From: an uncultured Granulosicoccus sp.
Lineage (GTDB): Bacteria > Pseudomonadota > Gammaproteobacteria > Granulosicoccales > Granulosicoccaceae
Length of the DNA stretch: 64,000 nt
Direction of reading: 5' to 3'
Assembly (NCBI GenBank): GCA_947499955.1
Contig: CANMQI010000028.1
Span: 1 to 64,000 of the forward strand
The number at the start of each line of letters is the position of its first letter. The stretch's first letter is position 1. The notes under the pieces are model-generated. The model was not told the DNA's origin and ran no database searches. It saw only the letters and a list, made by a program, of their open reading frames with translations. Position numbers and translations under genes: made by a program. Positions 53,047-62,791 of this stretch are shown piece after piece.

Positions 53047-54171
53047 ATGGTCGCAACTATGGCAACAAGTACGGCGACGATTGTGACTACAGTAACCGTT
53101 GGTAACCTGATCGCAGCTGGAACACTAGCGTCAAAGGCTCTCCCTTTTCTCGGAAAGTCTATAAATAAATCCTTCGACGAACGTAGTGTGAGGGCACTGT
53201 GGGAGCAGGCGATAGCCTACAACAAGATCAAGCGGGGTCTTCTTTATGATGCTCGGTCGAAAGTTGCAGGAGATATGATCGAGTTCGTCAAAGATCGATC
53301 TGATCTTTTTTCTCAGGCTGCGTTTCACAAGCTGCAAGCAGTGGAAGCGCGTCTCAAGGTAAACGAAGCCGCTAGTGCCTTGCAAGCCGATATCGATGCG
53401 AAAGGTCAGGACAAGCGCTTAGAACATGTTAAGTATCTGCTTGAAGGTACTTTGCAATCTCTCATAATTGCCAAAGAGGCCGCTGAAAGTGCACAGGCTG
53501 GAACTCGAATTGGAATCTCCGTTGAAGTGAGTTGCGCCCTAAACTCCCTTGAGGAGTCAATGCACCTGCTGAAGAACCAACGTCTCTCAACGACCGCACT
53601 GAGATTCATTGGTGATGCATATGCAATCTTAGGAGGCGTTGAGCAACTTGAAGATAGACTGAAAGCAGAGCCGCAGTCGCCGGTGATCTGGCTCGCGAAC
53701 CTCATTGCACTGAAAGCGTGGTACGAAATCGATATTTTACGCAGCAAGCACTGGAAGGCGGTCATGGAGAACTGGATGGTGAGTGAGAATATTATTGTAT
53801 TGCCGGAGCACCACCAGAAATGGTCCTACGAAGTCGCGCGCCGGTTTGTTAGCATGGCGCAGAACAATTCGAAGATCTCGGGCTACTTGAGCCCGTTCTT
53901 CCCTAGCTTAGAATCCGAAGATCAATGGTTCGCACGACTTCAAAACGCACGACAAACGTCCGCTGCCACGCGGATGGCAGATTCAGTAAGGATTTTAGCC
54001 TGGACCGTCCTTATTGCGGTGTATACAGGAGTATCGCTGGTCGGGCTTGATGCCTTCGAGATTGCGGACACCTCAGCATTGTGGTCGAACGTCATCGAAG
54101 GTGACAGCGAGTGCTTTTTGGAGTTGTTCCGAGAAAGTGGTTGCTCGTCGAATATTCAAGATCCCAAGTGA
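53047..54171 (+). CDS. Hypothetical protein with hydrophobic ends
   Basis: A 374-residue unknown. Residues 8-35 (TATIVTTVTVGNLIAAGTLA) and about 314-337 (ILAWTVLIAVYTGVSLVGL) are hydrophobic, possibly membrane-associated. The middle is helical with coiled-coil character (DARSKVAGDMIEFVKDRSDLF, AFHKLQAVEARLKVNEAASAL). No known family is recognised. Its position in the island with restriction-like genes hints at a defence or abortive-infection role, which is speculation. A strong hairpin follows the stop. Confidence 0.65.
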   Translation: MVATMATSTATIVTTVTVGNLIAAGTLASKALPFLGKSINKSFDERSVRALWEQAIAYNKIKRGLLYDARSKVAGDMIEFVKDRSDLFSQAAFHKLQAVEARLKVNEAASALQADIDAKGQDKRLEHVKYLLEGTLQSLIIAKEAAESAQAGTRIGISVEVSCALNSLEESMHLLKNQRLSTTALRFIGDAYAILGGVEQLEDRLKAEPQSPVIWLANLIALKAWYEIDILRSKHWKAVMENWMVSENIIVLPEHHQKWSYEVARRFVSMAQNNSKISGYLSPFFPSLESEDQWFARLQNARQTSAATRMADSVRILAWTVLIAVYTGVSLVGLDAFEIADTSALWSNVIEGDSECFLELFRESGCSSNIQDPK

Positions 54172-54229
54172 GCGTTTTTACGTTTGAGTGCTATCTCAAT
54201 AATTGATGAACTATCTATCGCGTTAATTG

Positions 54230-54268
54230 AGGGTCGTTGTCCCGTGCTTCGAGAGGGATAACGACCCT
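54230..54268 (+). terminator. Strong hairpin downstream of the 374-residue gene
   Basis: AGGGTCGTTGTCCC at 54230-54243 pairs with GGGATAACGACCCT at 54255-54268 (14 bp, one G-T wobble, 11-base loop). There is no T-run after it, so it could be a weak terminator, a mobile-element end or an attachment site. Confidence 0.5.
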
Positions 54269-54331
54269 GCTGATCAGAACGGCGCTGGTTCCTCTTCAAA
54301 GTCAGTTATCGTAAATTCTCACCCGTTTTTT

Positions 54332-55060
54332 TCAACACTTTCCTGACTCTTGCTCAGTGACATCCTGATAGATGGTGGTGGTTGCGGCCGATTTGTGCCC
54401 AAGCACTTTCTGAACGGTCTTCAAATGCTCGCCCTGATCGTGCAGTAAGTTAGTTGGCAGTGTGTGACGCCGGAATGGCTGCTGGCTCGGTCAAAACCGG
54501 ACCATTCACGCAGTATCGTAGCCATATGCTCCTACAGCGTATTCGGGCTATAGAATCCACCTTTCTAGGACAATAACAGCGAATCATTGGGTTTCAGGGG
54601 CTTCCTGAGCGCCATACGCTCATCCAGATACCGTGAAATCGCCTACAATATAGCAAAATCCTCCAATAGCAGTTCTCGTGTCAGGCCACCGGACTTCTTG
54701 ATAGGGGGATAGTAGTCAGCAGCAGTGAGTGATTTGCGTCGCCTGACGTCTTTGGCAATCTGCGCAACCAGGCGATCAAAATAAGCCACGGTAAAGCGTA
54801 CGCTGGTGCGCTCATTGGTTTTTTTCCGATGGCCGCATGGCTCGAGCACCTGTGGTGAAACTTTTGGGCAGCACCAGGACGTCCTTGATGTTGTAACCAC
54901 TCGTAGACTCATCGCTCAAGGCAGCGATTTCACTAATACGCAACAACGACATTTCCTGAGCACGAAGCCCCAGCTTGAAGCCGATCTGTATTATCAGTGC
55001 GTTCTTGGCAGGGTAGCGATGGTGCTCGATCCGGATAAACCAGAGAAAAAACTGATAGAA
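54332..55060 (-). pseudogene. Tyrosine integrase, inactivated by stops and frameshifts
   Basis: Reading the minus strand, IGFKLGLRAQEMSLLRISEI (catalytic Arg region) and KDVLVLPKSFTTGARA occur in one frame. A dimerisation-like middle part follows in others, and VQKVLGHKSAATTTIYQDV (the late His and nucleophile Tyr) closes the gene. Several stops lie between, so the gene is dead. It is immediately upstream of, and divergent from, an intact integrase, so the spot has received elements more than once. Confidence 0.8.
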
Positions 55061-55138
55061 GCCGCGTAGAAAAATGCTGCAACTATCTTGACAAACACCG
55101 TGGGCCACCGGGATGAAGGGGACACCCGAAATCGACAC

Positions 55139-55168
55139 AATATCCGATATATCGGAATATCGGATATT
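55139..55168. promoter_or_regulatory. Overlapping inverted/direct repeats upstream of integrase
   Basis: AATATCCGATAT and ATATCGGATATT flank a central ATCGGA, so the site contains both an inverted repeat and two direct copies of ATATCGGA. It lies 46-76 bp before the integrase start and could be its operator. Confidence 0.5.
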
Positions 55169-55214
55169 TTGAAATAGGTAGCCAGGTGGCTACTATGGGC
55201 TACACTGTATACCC

Positions 55215-56471
55215 ATGGCGACCAACCCCAAACGACGCGCACCGAGCCCCATCTTCGACAACCTGAGCGTGGTTGGACGCGATTGTGTGTCGACAATACC
55301 GGCAGCGGCTAGACCGATCGCCCTATCGGACACCAACACCGACCAGGACTACGCCGTGGTCGTGCGGTTTCTGCGCAGCTATGACGGCAGTACCGCGACC
55401 TTCAACGCCTACCGGCGGGAACTTGAGCGCCTGTGTCAGTGGAGCTGGCATGTTCGACAGTCATCGATACTGGCGATGACCCGTGAGGACATCGAGGCCT
55501 TTGTCAAATTCACGCTCAATCCTCCGCGCGCCTGGATTGGCACCAAGAACGTCGCCCGGTTTGTGCGCCTCGATGGTCACCGTGTTGCCAATCCTGAGTG
55601 GCGTCCGTTTGTCGTCTCGGTGTCCAAGTCGGCGTTTCGGGACGGTGACGTAGTGGATAGCTCGCACTACACGCCGACTCAGTCAACGATCAAGGCAACC
55701 TTTACGGCACTGTCCTCGTTCTACGATTTTCTGTCACAGGAGTCACTGGTCACGGTCAATCCGATCAAGCTGATCCGGCAAAAGAGCAAGTACCTTCGGA
55801 AAGATCACAACCAGGCACCCGTACGCCGCGTGAGTAATTTGCAGTGGGACTACGTGATTGAGACGGCTGAGCGCATGGCCAACGAAGAACCCGCCGTACA
55901 CGAGCGCACGCTGTTTATCATGACCGCGCTATTTGCGATGTACCTGCGTATCTCGGAACTGGTGACCGATGAACGCTCCGCGCCGGTCATGGGGGATTTT
56001 CGTAAGGATCTGGATGGCAACTGGTGGTATCACGTGACAGGAAAAGGCAACAAGGATCGCACGGTCACCGTGAGTACGGCGATGCTGAAAGCGCTCAAAC
56101 GCTATCGGCGTTCACTCGCCCTGCCTCTCCTGCCTGCGCCCAATGAATCGACGCCTGTGGTGCCCAAGCAGTTGGGCAAAGGTCCGATCACGAGTTCTCG
56201 CCAGGTTCGACTGATCGTGCAGCGCTGCTTTGATGCGGCGTACCAGCGCATGCGTGACGATGGGATGGAACAGGATGCGGCGGAACTCAAGAGCGCCACC
56301 GTACACTGGCTGCGGCACACGGGGATTTCAGAGGATGTAAAACATCGTCCAAGGGAACATGTCAGAGATGACGCGGGGCATTCTTCAATGGCAACGACTG
56401 ACCGATACGTGGAAAGTGATCGACGCGAAAGGCATCAGTCCGGTAAGAGAAAGCGTGTTAAGGATCTCTGA
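55215..56471 (+). CDS. Tyrosine recombinase/integrase
   Basis: A 418-residue site-specific recombinase. The N-terminal core-binding domain (FNAYRRELERLCQWSW) is followed by catalytic residues in order: Arg in AMYLRISELV, Lys in GKGNKDRTV, HxxR in HWLRHTG, His in AGHSSM and Tyr in DRYVES. Length and motifs are complete. It is likely the integration gene of the island or of the small element carrying the DUF2806 gene that starts 107 bp downstream. Confidence 0.92.
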   Translation: MATNPKRRAPSPIFDNLSVVGRDCVSTIPAAARPIALSDTNTDQDYAVVVRFLRSYDGSTATFNAYRRELERLCQWSWHVRQSSILAMTREDIEAFVKFTLNPPRAWIGTKNVARFVRLDGHRVANPEWRPFVVSVSKSAFRDGDVVDSSHYTPTQSTIKATFTALSSFYDFLSQESLVTVNPIKLIRQKSKYLRKDHNQAPVRRVSNLQWDYVIETAERMANEEPAVHERTLFIMTALFAMYLRISELVTDERSAPVMGDFRKDLDGNWWYHVTGKGNKDRTVTVSTAMLKALKRYRRSLALPLLPAPNESTPVVPKQLGKGPITSSRQVRLIVQRCFDAAYQRMRDDGMEQDAAELKSATVHWLRHTGISEDVKHRPREHVRDDAGHSSMATTDRYVESDRRERHQSGKRKRVKDL

Positions 56472-56578
56472 ATGTCAGATCGGTGTGCAGTTTGTGTTCC
56501 GTCCAAATGGTTCACATAGAACCATCACCTGTCATCTGGCTGTACTAGTCGGAAAATCTAATTGGGAAGGTGTTATTG

Positions 56579-57589
56579 ATGAATGAGACAATAATCAAAG
56601 CTATTGCATCTCTGGTTCAACCCTTCGGTAGCGAAGCTGCAAAGCAGCTCCTGCAACCCGATAGAAAAGCGAGTGACGCGTTAACGCAAGCGCTGGCGGA
56701 TAATCTAGCCAACGTGCTCGCCGATGCCGATCCGTCTGAGATTGCCAAGAGAATGTTAGTCAGAACAGACAAGATAAGCATCCGAAAGCAGTTTAATTTT
56801 GAACACGTTGCATCATTGGCCATTGAGCTTGCGAGTGAGCGACCTGAGAAAAACCGAAGGCCTATTGATGAGGATTGGTTCCTACGTTGGATTGAGGCAG
56901 CGGAACAAGTCTCCGATTCCACTATCCAAATGCTTTGGGCCAGGGCATTTGATCAGCAAGCCGATACTACTCGAAAAAGGCTATCCCTTAGAGCGCTTGA
57001 TACGTTAAGACTGATGGAGCGTGACGATGCCTTAAATTTTCGCAGGGCGGTTGATGTCTTCGACCATTTTGGCGTTGTGACCGTAACCTCATTGAGAATC
57101 TTGCGCGGAATTATGGGAGGGCATGCGTTAGATAGCTTGGTGGATCAGGGACTGATTACGCTTGAAGAATATCGATTGAGCAATATTGCTGTTCCGGGAG
57201 GATTCGCGATTTATTTTAAATTGCCTGAGGGAATCTGGGCTCCAGATCCGTTGAGGCAATATCGTTTAACAGCAAGAGCACGTGAATTGGCGTTGACTCT
57301 GCCCGCTTCAATCGTATTCGATGACTTAACCGAAGAGATGTTCGATATCAAAGATCCGTTAGTAACAGCTCGCTATATAAATCTCTTCGCTGACGGACTC
57401 GATAGCCGGTATGAAGTGATGCTGGCTATTCACCCCTATGAAGGAAAACGGCCGCCGCCAGATGGTATCAAACGAACGCACCAGTGGGATCATGGTGAAA
57501 GAAAATGGATACAAAAGCTGGAGCCATCATGCCCAGTTGATCCAAGAGTCATGGCGGCGTTCGAAGACGGCTACGGACTCGATGCCTAG
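56579..57589 (+). CDS. DUF2806 family protein
   Basis: A 336-residue soluble protein with the DUF2806 signature: IDEDWFLRWIEAAEQVSDS, then MLWARAF and LSLRALDTLRLME (about 95-150). The C-terminal part has mixed strands and helices without a known motif. These proteins are found singly beside mobile and defence genes, and their function is unknown. ATG at 56579 has GGGAAGG at the right distance; the upstream GTG at 56570 is less likely. Confidence 0.78.
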   Translation: MNETIIKAIASLVQPFGSEAAKQLLQPDRKASDALTQALADNLANVLADADPSEIAKRMLVRTDKISIRKQFNFEHVASLAIELASERPEKNRRPIDEDWFLRWIEAAEQVSDSTIQMLWARAFDQQADTTRKRLSLRALDTLRLMERDDALNFRRAVDVFDHFGVVTVTSLRILRGIMGGHALDSLVDQGLITLEEYRLSNIAVPGGFAIYFKLPEGIWAPDPLRQYRLTARARELALTLPASIVFDDLTEEMFDIKDPLVTARYINLFADGLDSRYEVMLAIHPYEGKRPPPDGIKRTHQWDHGERKWIQKLEPSCPVDPRVMAAFEDGYGLDA

Positions 57590-57770
57590 CGTAAGGAAAC
57601 CTGCGGGCAAAGTCAGAATTTACCTGCCGGGGGATAAAGTGCTTGGCGTACAATCTGCCCCGTTCGTCATTGGACAATACCTTGACTTGACCGTTTTTGG
57701 CCATGGACTACATACCGATTACCGTGGGTACCAACCAGGGGTAGAACTAGCAGTCGTATTTATGTCGTGA
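57582..57770 (+). CDS. Small hypothetical protein (62 aa)
   Basis: The ATG overlaps the DUF2806 stop (ATGCCTAG). The product, beginning MPSVRKPAGKVRIYLPGDKVLG, is beta-rich with Gly and Val. Overlap suggests coupled translation. No family recognised; a chance frame is possible. Confidence 0.4.
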   Translation: MPSVRKPAGKVRIYLPGDKVLGVQSAPFVIGQYLDLTVFGHGLHTDYRGYQPGVELAVVFMS

Positions 57771-58378
57771 ACGGGATAAACACGAGTGTTGGTTCTACCC
57801 CCGCCAGTATAGTCTCGACAGGAGAGATGCTTATAAAATCCGTACTAATATGAATTTAACGGATTAAGGTGTTTTCAGCCTCCATATCAGCTATTTTTCT
57901 GCGCGGACCCACCAATCTCCCAACACCCTTGTTTTGATCGTTTGCGTCCTACACAGCATCAAAGGCTTATTATTCAGTGGCTAAAATACTCTATTCGCGA
58001 GAATGCTAATCGTCAGGTTCGACTCTCTTCCGCAGCCAACTAGCACCGACGTTACCTCGCTTTGCACACATGCGTAGAAACGTAGTGCTTCTGATGGGTA
58101 CGGTTACTCACTGGTTGAATCATCCCATTTTTCAAGAGTTTTTACTTCCTTGCGGCGATTGCATGTTCAACACGATCTATTGATCGTTACTGATATCACT
58201 GCCAAGCAGTGTACTTACATAGGTAATTAATCAGAGCATCAATCGCTAGAATCAGTAAGGACCGTCACAGGAAACATAAGTCCCGATTGCTCATGCTATA
58301 GCCGTCCAATTTCGTGCCTTTACCTCAAATACGCGACTGCCGCTCTACCTGATTGTTGTTCCGGGAATCGCGAATCAA
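57771..58378. other. Intergenic, with a hairpin repeat near its start
   Basis: About 600 bases without a convincing gene on either strand. The hairpin repeat at 57836-57867 is the only clear structure. The stretch forms the boundary between the mobile island and the more ordinary genes that follow. Confidence 0.4.
57836..57867. repeat. Hairpin repeat, copy 2 (inverted relative to 29.1 kb)
   Basis: AATCCGT at 57837-57843 and ACGGATT at 57859-57865 form the stem. The reverse complement of the whole matches 29093-29124 at about 27 of 32 positions, with differences concentrated in the loop. Confidence 0.6.
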
Positions 58379-59089
58379 TCAACCCTTGTCGTCTTCAGAG
58401 GGTTGCATTGCCCCGCCTTTCATGCCTGGCATTGACTTGGATTTTAGCTGCCGATCCATCCGCTTTTGCATATTGTCTGCGGGCGCAGTCATTTCCTCCT
58501 TCGTCACCTGACCGTCACCATCTTCATCGAGCGCTTGAAAGCGATCGACCATTTGGCTTCGGATGCGAGCGGCGTGCAACTTCTCAAACTCGCCGATTTC
58601 AAGAGTGCCATTGCTATCCGCGTCATAGTCGGTTAGTTCAGACAGCAGACCGTCGCGCAGTTCTTCGACGCTGGTGGTGCCATCACCATTGGAATCGTAG
58701 GACAGATTGTCTCCGTCCATCATACCACCACCCATCATCTGACCACCTGTGCCGCCGTGCATCATGGGGTGCATATTCTTCATCATCGACATCATGTCAC
58801 CACTCATCATGCCTCCGTCCATCATATCAGCACCCATCATGCGACCGCCTGCATCACCGTGCATCATGGTGTGCATATTCTTCATCATCGACATCATACC
58901 GCCGTCCATCATACCGCCACCCATCATGTCGCCCGCCGATTCGCCCATCTGCATTGGTGTTTGTGCAGAAGCGCTGGAGTCGGTGGAGCCATGGCCGTGT
59001 TTATCAGACGCTAGAGCAGAGGTTGCTAACAACGCCAGGCTTATCGACGCGACTAGCGCTGCACGCTTGCCTGTTAATTGAATTCTCAT
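58379..59089 (-). CDS. Periplasmic Met-rich EF-hand protein
   Basis: A 236-residue secreted protein: a signal peptide (LVASISLALLATSALA), then a Met/His/Gly-rich region (about 45-127) with two near-copies of GGMM..DMMSMMKNMH.MMHG, typical of copper(I)-binding segments. Three EF-hand loops follow (DSNGDGTTSVEE, DADSNGTLEIGE, DEDGDGQVTKEE). It could bind copper through Met/His and calcium through the EF-hands, acting as a periplasmic metal buffer or sensor. It is divergent from the two-component operon, whose sensor also has a Met-rich periplasmic stretch, so joint regulation by copper is plausible but unproven. Confidence 0.82.
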   Translation of the reverse strand: MRIQLTGKRAALVASISLALLATSALASDKHGHGSTDSSASAQTPMQMGESAGDMMGGGMMDGGMMSMMKNMHTMMHGDAGGRMMGADMMDGGMMSGDMMSMMKNMHPMMHGGTGGQMMGGGMMDGDNLSYDSNGDGTTSVEELRDGLLSELTDYDADSNGTLEIGEFEKLHAARIRSQMVDRFQALDEDGDGQVTKEEMTAPADNMQKRMDRQLKSKSMPGMKGGAMQPSEDDKG

Positions 59090-59271
59090 TTTCTGGATCT
59101 CGTCGTTTACTCAGGAAGCTACATCATGGCAATCATTTGTCACAAAGGTGTGTCGATGGAGAGCCGATTCTGTATCAAGCTGTCGCAACCCGTCGAATTG
59201 ACATGAATTGCTACAAGATTTCTTGCAGTCGTTGAGCCAGATTCGTTACTGTCCTGCTATGGAGAACCATA

Positions 59272-59997
59272 ATGGCAGACATCCCACACATCCTGGTGGT
59301 CGACGATCACGAGGACATTCGCGACGGACTGGTCAGGTACCTGGTGACAAATGGCATGCGCGCCACCGCTGCGGCCGATGCCAATGCGATGGATGCGGCA
59401 CTGAAGGTCGGCTCATTCGATCTGATGGTGCTCGATCTGATGTTACCGGGCGAGGATGGGTTTTCTATTTGCAGGCGACTTAGTGCAACCACAACGTTAC
59501 CGATCCTGATGCTCACGGCACTTGGCGAGGAGACAGACCGTATTGTAGGGCTTGAACTGGGTGCCGATGACTATCTTTCCAAACCGTTCAATCCGCGCGA
59601 GTTGCTGGCTCGAATCAAGGCCATCCTGCGCCGATCGGAACGCGTCAAGTTCAATGGCGCAAGCCTGGTCGGTCAGCGCCTGTACTTTGATCGTTGGATA
59701 CTTGATACAGACCATCATAGTCTCACCGACGATACCGGTAAAACGGTGTCGTTGACTACTGCAGAGTTCCGCTTGCTGACGGCGTTCCTTGAGCGCCCGC
59801 GTATGGTACTCAGTCGTGATCAGCTGCTCGATCTGACCAGCGGGCGTTCGGCGCAAGTGTTTGACCGCACTATCGACAATCAGGTCAGCCGCCTGCGCCG
59901 GAAGATTGAACTCAACCCGTCAGAGCCGACGCTGATCACCACCGTCTGGGGAGGCGGATACAGCCTGTCAGTCGATGTTCTGTCGGACCCATGTTGA
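59272..59997 (+). CDS. OmpR-family response regulator
   Basis: A 241-residue response regulator with receiver acidic residues Asp11-Asp12, phosphoacceptor Asp55 in MVLDLMLPG, the conserved Lys in YLSKPF, and a C-terminal winged helix (about 140-235; LTTAEFRLLTAFLERP, IDNQVSRLRRKIE, TVWGGGYSL). It overlaps the histidine kinase gene by seven bases. Its target may include the divergent Met-rich EF-hand gene. Confidence 0.95.
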   Translation: MADIPHILVVDDHEDIRDGLVRYLVTNGMRATAAADANAMDAALKVGSFDLMVLDLMLPGEDGFSICRRLSATTTLPILMLTALGEETDRIVGLELGADDYLSKPFNPRELLARIKAILRRSERVKFNGASLVGQRLYFDRWILDTDHHSLTDDTGKTVSLTTAEFRLLTAFLERPRMVLSRDQLLDLTSGRSAQVFDRTIDNQVSRLRRKIELNPSEPTLITTVWGGGYSLSVDVLSDPC

Positions 59998-61421
59998 GGT
60001 TACCGGCCCCACTGCAATCGGTCGGCGGGCAGCTATTGGTGTTGCTCCTCGCAGCGGTGTTGGTCACGCAGGGTCTGGCTGTGCTGCTGTTCTCTGATCA
60101 GCGACTCCGTGCTGTACGTGCAGTCATCGGTCTGGATGCGGCAGGGCGTGCGGCCAATGTGGCCTTGCAGCTTGAACACACTCCCCCATCGCTCCAGGAC
60201 TCGGTCCTTCAATCGGCAGATTCTCCAATGCTCAGGTTTGCGTTGGGCGATACACCCGTTGCATCGGTGGACAATCCCACTGCTGACAGGTTAATCACAC
60301 AAATTCGACAAACCCTAAGCAACGATGACAAGCGCGAGATCCGCGCCGTACTGAGTCCAATTGCCATGAACTCGGACGCTATGATGAACTCGATGCCGGA
60401 TTCCATGCTCCCGATGCATGAGACGATGCAGCAACTACACGTCGAGCCTGTCAGGCTGGATCTGTCCATACGACTGAATGATGGGCGGTGGCTTAACGTG
60501 GAAACGATGTTTCATCGCCCGCAGGTTCAGTGGTCGTCTACCACCGTGTTCTCAATCCTGTCGATGGCAGGCGCAGTTGCTTTGATCGTGCTGGTCGTGG
60601 TCAGGCAGATCGTCAAGCCGATGGAGGCATTAGCCCAAGGCGCCGAGCGCATTGGGCGCGGTATGGAGACAGCGCCATTGCCATTGAGTGGACCGCGTGA
60701 GGTGCGAGATACCGTCGAAGCTTTTAATCGCATGCAAGCCCGTCTGACGCGTTTTCTCAATGATCGAACTCGCCTGTTGGCAGCCTTGGGGCATGACTTG
60801 CGCTCACCCCTGACTGCCATGCGGATAAGACTGGAACTGCTAGAAGAAAATGAGGACGTGCGCCGACTCAAGGCGTTGGTCGAGGACATGCAGCACATGG
60901 TCGAAACTACGTTGGCATTTGCCCGTGGGGCTTTGCATTCAGAACCTGCAGTCGAGGTGAACCTGACCGACATGCTTTTAGAGTTAGTAGAGGATTTCAG
61001 GTTAAGTGAAGCGACAGTGTCATTAACGGCACCCGATACGGTCTCTACATTGGTGCGCCCAACCTCGCTGCGTCGAGCACTACGCAACCTGATCGACAAT
61101 GCAATTCGATATGGAAACACGGTCGAAATTGGATTGGAGAACAATAAAGAGGAGATACAGATCGTCATTGACGATCGTGGGCCGGGCATACCCGAGGAAC
61201 AGATGGCCACTATCTTTGAGCCTTTTGTAAGATTGGAACATTCGCGCAGCCGAGATACCGGTGGCATCGGCCTGGGTCTTGCCATTGCGCGCACCATCGT
61301 ACAGGCGCATGGTGGCGAGATTGCGCTGAGCAACCGACCTGCTGGCGGGTTGAGTGTCTGCGTGCACTTGCCCAAAAACACCGACCCGCAAACAGTGCCC
61401 TTGCCTGAAGAGCCGGTGTAG
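59991..61421 (+). CDS. Sensor histidine kinase with Met-rich periplasmic domain
   Basis: A 476-residue inner-membrane kinase. It has an N-terminal membrane helix (about 12-32), a periplasmic sensor (about 33-180) containing SDAMMNSMPDSMLPMHETMQ, a second helix (about 184-205) and HAMP. The HisKA domain carries the phosphorylated His268 in LGHDLRSPLT, and the ATPase domain has LIDNAIRYG, DRGPGIP and GGIGLGLAI. Met clusters often bind copper(I), so a copper or redox signal is a reasonable guess. The start overlaps the response regulator stop, giving a classical two-gene operon. Confidence 0.93.
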   Translation: MLRLPAPLQSVGGQLLVLLLAAVLVTQGLAVLLFSDQRLRAVRAVIGLDAAGRAANVALQLEHTPPSLQDSVLQSADSPMLRFALGDTPVASVDNPTADRLITQIRQTLSNDDKREIRAVLSPIAMNSDAMMNSMPDSMLPMHETMQQLHVEPVRLDLSIRLNDGRWLNVETMFHRPQVQWSSTTVFSILSMAGAVALIVLVVVRQIVKPMEALAQGAERIGRGMETAPLPLSGPREVRDTVEAFNRMQARLTRFLNDRTRLLAALGHDLRSPLTAMRIRLELLEENEDVRRLKALVEDMQHMVETTLAFARGALHSEPAVEVNLTDMLLELVEDFRLSEATVSLTAPDTVSTLVRPTSLRRALRNLIDNAIRYGNTVEIGLENNKEEIQIVIDDRGPGIPEEQMATIFEPFVRLEHSRSRDTGGIGLGLAIARTIVQAHGGEIALSNRPAGGLSVCVHLPKNTDPQTVPLPEEPV

Positions 61422-61492
61422 CTTGAGCCTGTCGGCGACGACGGCGGTCTCAGGGAAAGAGTGCGGACTACGACAACCATTAGGCAACCTGC

Positions 61493-62791
61493 TCATAACC
61501 AACCCCCGCCAAAGCCAGCGCGTCGCAAACCGCCGACAATATACGGGCAGTTTCGCATCAGCCGCCACAATAGCCCCGTGTGGTAATTTTCGATCATCAG
61601 GATAGTCGGCCCTTCATTGATCCCGAAATGCCAGGGCGATACCCATCCGTGTGGATCGCCGGATGCACTCGGGTAGGTCGGATTGAAGGACGCTTTGAAG
61701 CCATAGCGATTGGACGCCGTCAATTGAACGTCATGAATGCAGTAATTGAGCGAGGGCAGCACAATCTCGGGAGCGAATGGAAGCGACGCCGCCACTACCC
61801 ACGGCGCGATCGTGCCGTCATCAGGTCCGTACGGTACACCGCGCGCCAGGTAACCAAAGAACTGGCGCTCGATGCCGGCCACGTTGAGTGTGTCCGGACC
61901 GGGACCTTCGCTCGCAGTCAGACCCCAGCAGTGCCTGCAAAAGTCTGCGAATTTGAGTGGGTTGTCGATGGCGTACTCATGTTGCACACAGGTCGCGCGC
62001 CGACTGTTCTCGAAATAATCGATGCCTTTGCTTCGCATGAAGGCATCCTGGATACCGCGAAAATCGATCCAGATATGTGAGAGTTGATGCGTGAATAGCG
62101 GCCCGGCATAGAGGTAGTCGTATCCGTAGCAGTGGTCCCACCGGTAGGTAGCAGTCCATGCCGCATAGGCGCTCTCGGGCAATGGATACGTCGGCGAACC
62201 CAGCCCCAGGATGTACAGCAGCAACGCCTCGTCATAGCCTTCCCAGCGATAATTGAGGAAGCCGCTTTCAGGCCTCCAGCCATGCGTCAAAGTCGCACCC
62301 TGGTTCTGCGCCCACGGCCAATCGGCGCGGCGATAGAGCGCGTCGGCGAGGGTACGGATTTCACGTTCGTTCGCTGTATCAGCGTCAAAGTACCTGCCTG
62401 TCGTCAGCGCCCCCGCCAGCAGAAAAGCACTGTCTATCGTCGAGAGTTCACATTGCCAGGCGCGCCGCCCGGTCTGCATGTCAAGAAAATGGTAGTAGAA
62501 GCCCCGATAGCCGGTCGCGTCAGGCTCGGGACCTTGCGGGCTATTCCAGAAAAATCGCAGGGTCGCAAGCGTTCGTTCCACCGCTGCGTCATGTGATATG
62601 AATCCGCGCTCGACAGCCACCGGGTAGGAAGCCAAAGCGAGGCCAGTGGCGGCAATACTGGCAGGCCAATCGGCTTCGGTCTTGTCGATCACCAGTCCGT
62701 TGACCGGATTCGTCTCGTGCAGAAAGTAGTTGAATGATGCGTGCTGAAGCTCCTCCAGCTCGCCATCGGTAGTGTGTGTCCGAGGGCTCAT
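61493..62791 (-). CDS. Glucoamylase-like (PF10091-type) protein
   Basis: About 432 residues. The sequence shows the glycoamylase family pattern: LQHASFNYFLHETNP.NGL at the start, GFYYHFLDMQTGRRAW, STIDSAFLLAGAL, WRWEGYDEALLLYILGLGSP-like segment and THQLSHIWIDFRG. Proteins of this family are putative glycan hydrolases, some acting on cyclic beta-glucans. No signal peptide is seen, suggesting cytoplasmic action or a different start. ATG at 62791 has AGGTGA upstream; earlier starts at 62857 or 62902 are possible. Confidence 0.85.
   Translation of the reverse strand: MSPRTHTTDGELEELQHASFNYFLHETNPVNGLVIDKTEADWPASIAATGLALASYPVAVERGFISHDAAVERTLATLRFFWNSPQGPEPDATGYRGFYYHFLDMQTGRRAWQCELSTIDSAFLLAGALTTGRYFDADTANEREIRTLADALYRRADWPWAQNQGATLTHGWRPESGFLNYRWEGYDEALLLYILGLGSPTYPLPESAYAAWTATYRWDHCYGYDYLYAGPLFTHQLSHIWIDFRGIQDAFMRSKGIDYFENSRRATCVQHEYAIDNPLKFADFCRHCWGLTASEGPGPDTLNVAGIERQFFGYLARGVPYGPDDGTIAPWVVAASLPFAPEIVLPSLNYCIHDVQLTASNRYGFKASFNPTYPSASGDPHGWVSPWHFGINEGPTILMIENYHTGLLWRLMRNCPYIVGGLRRAGFGGGWL

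Noticed and set aside
58408-59235. Plus-strand His/Ser/Cys-rich frames opposite the Met-rich gene
   Set aside because: Antisense of ATG-rich repeats, which read as His codons (CAT); not a real protein.
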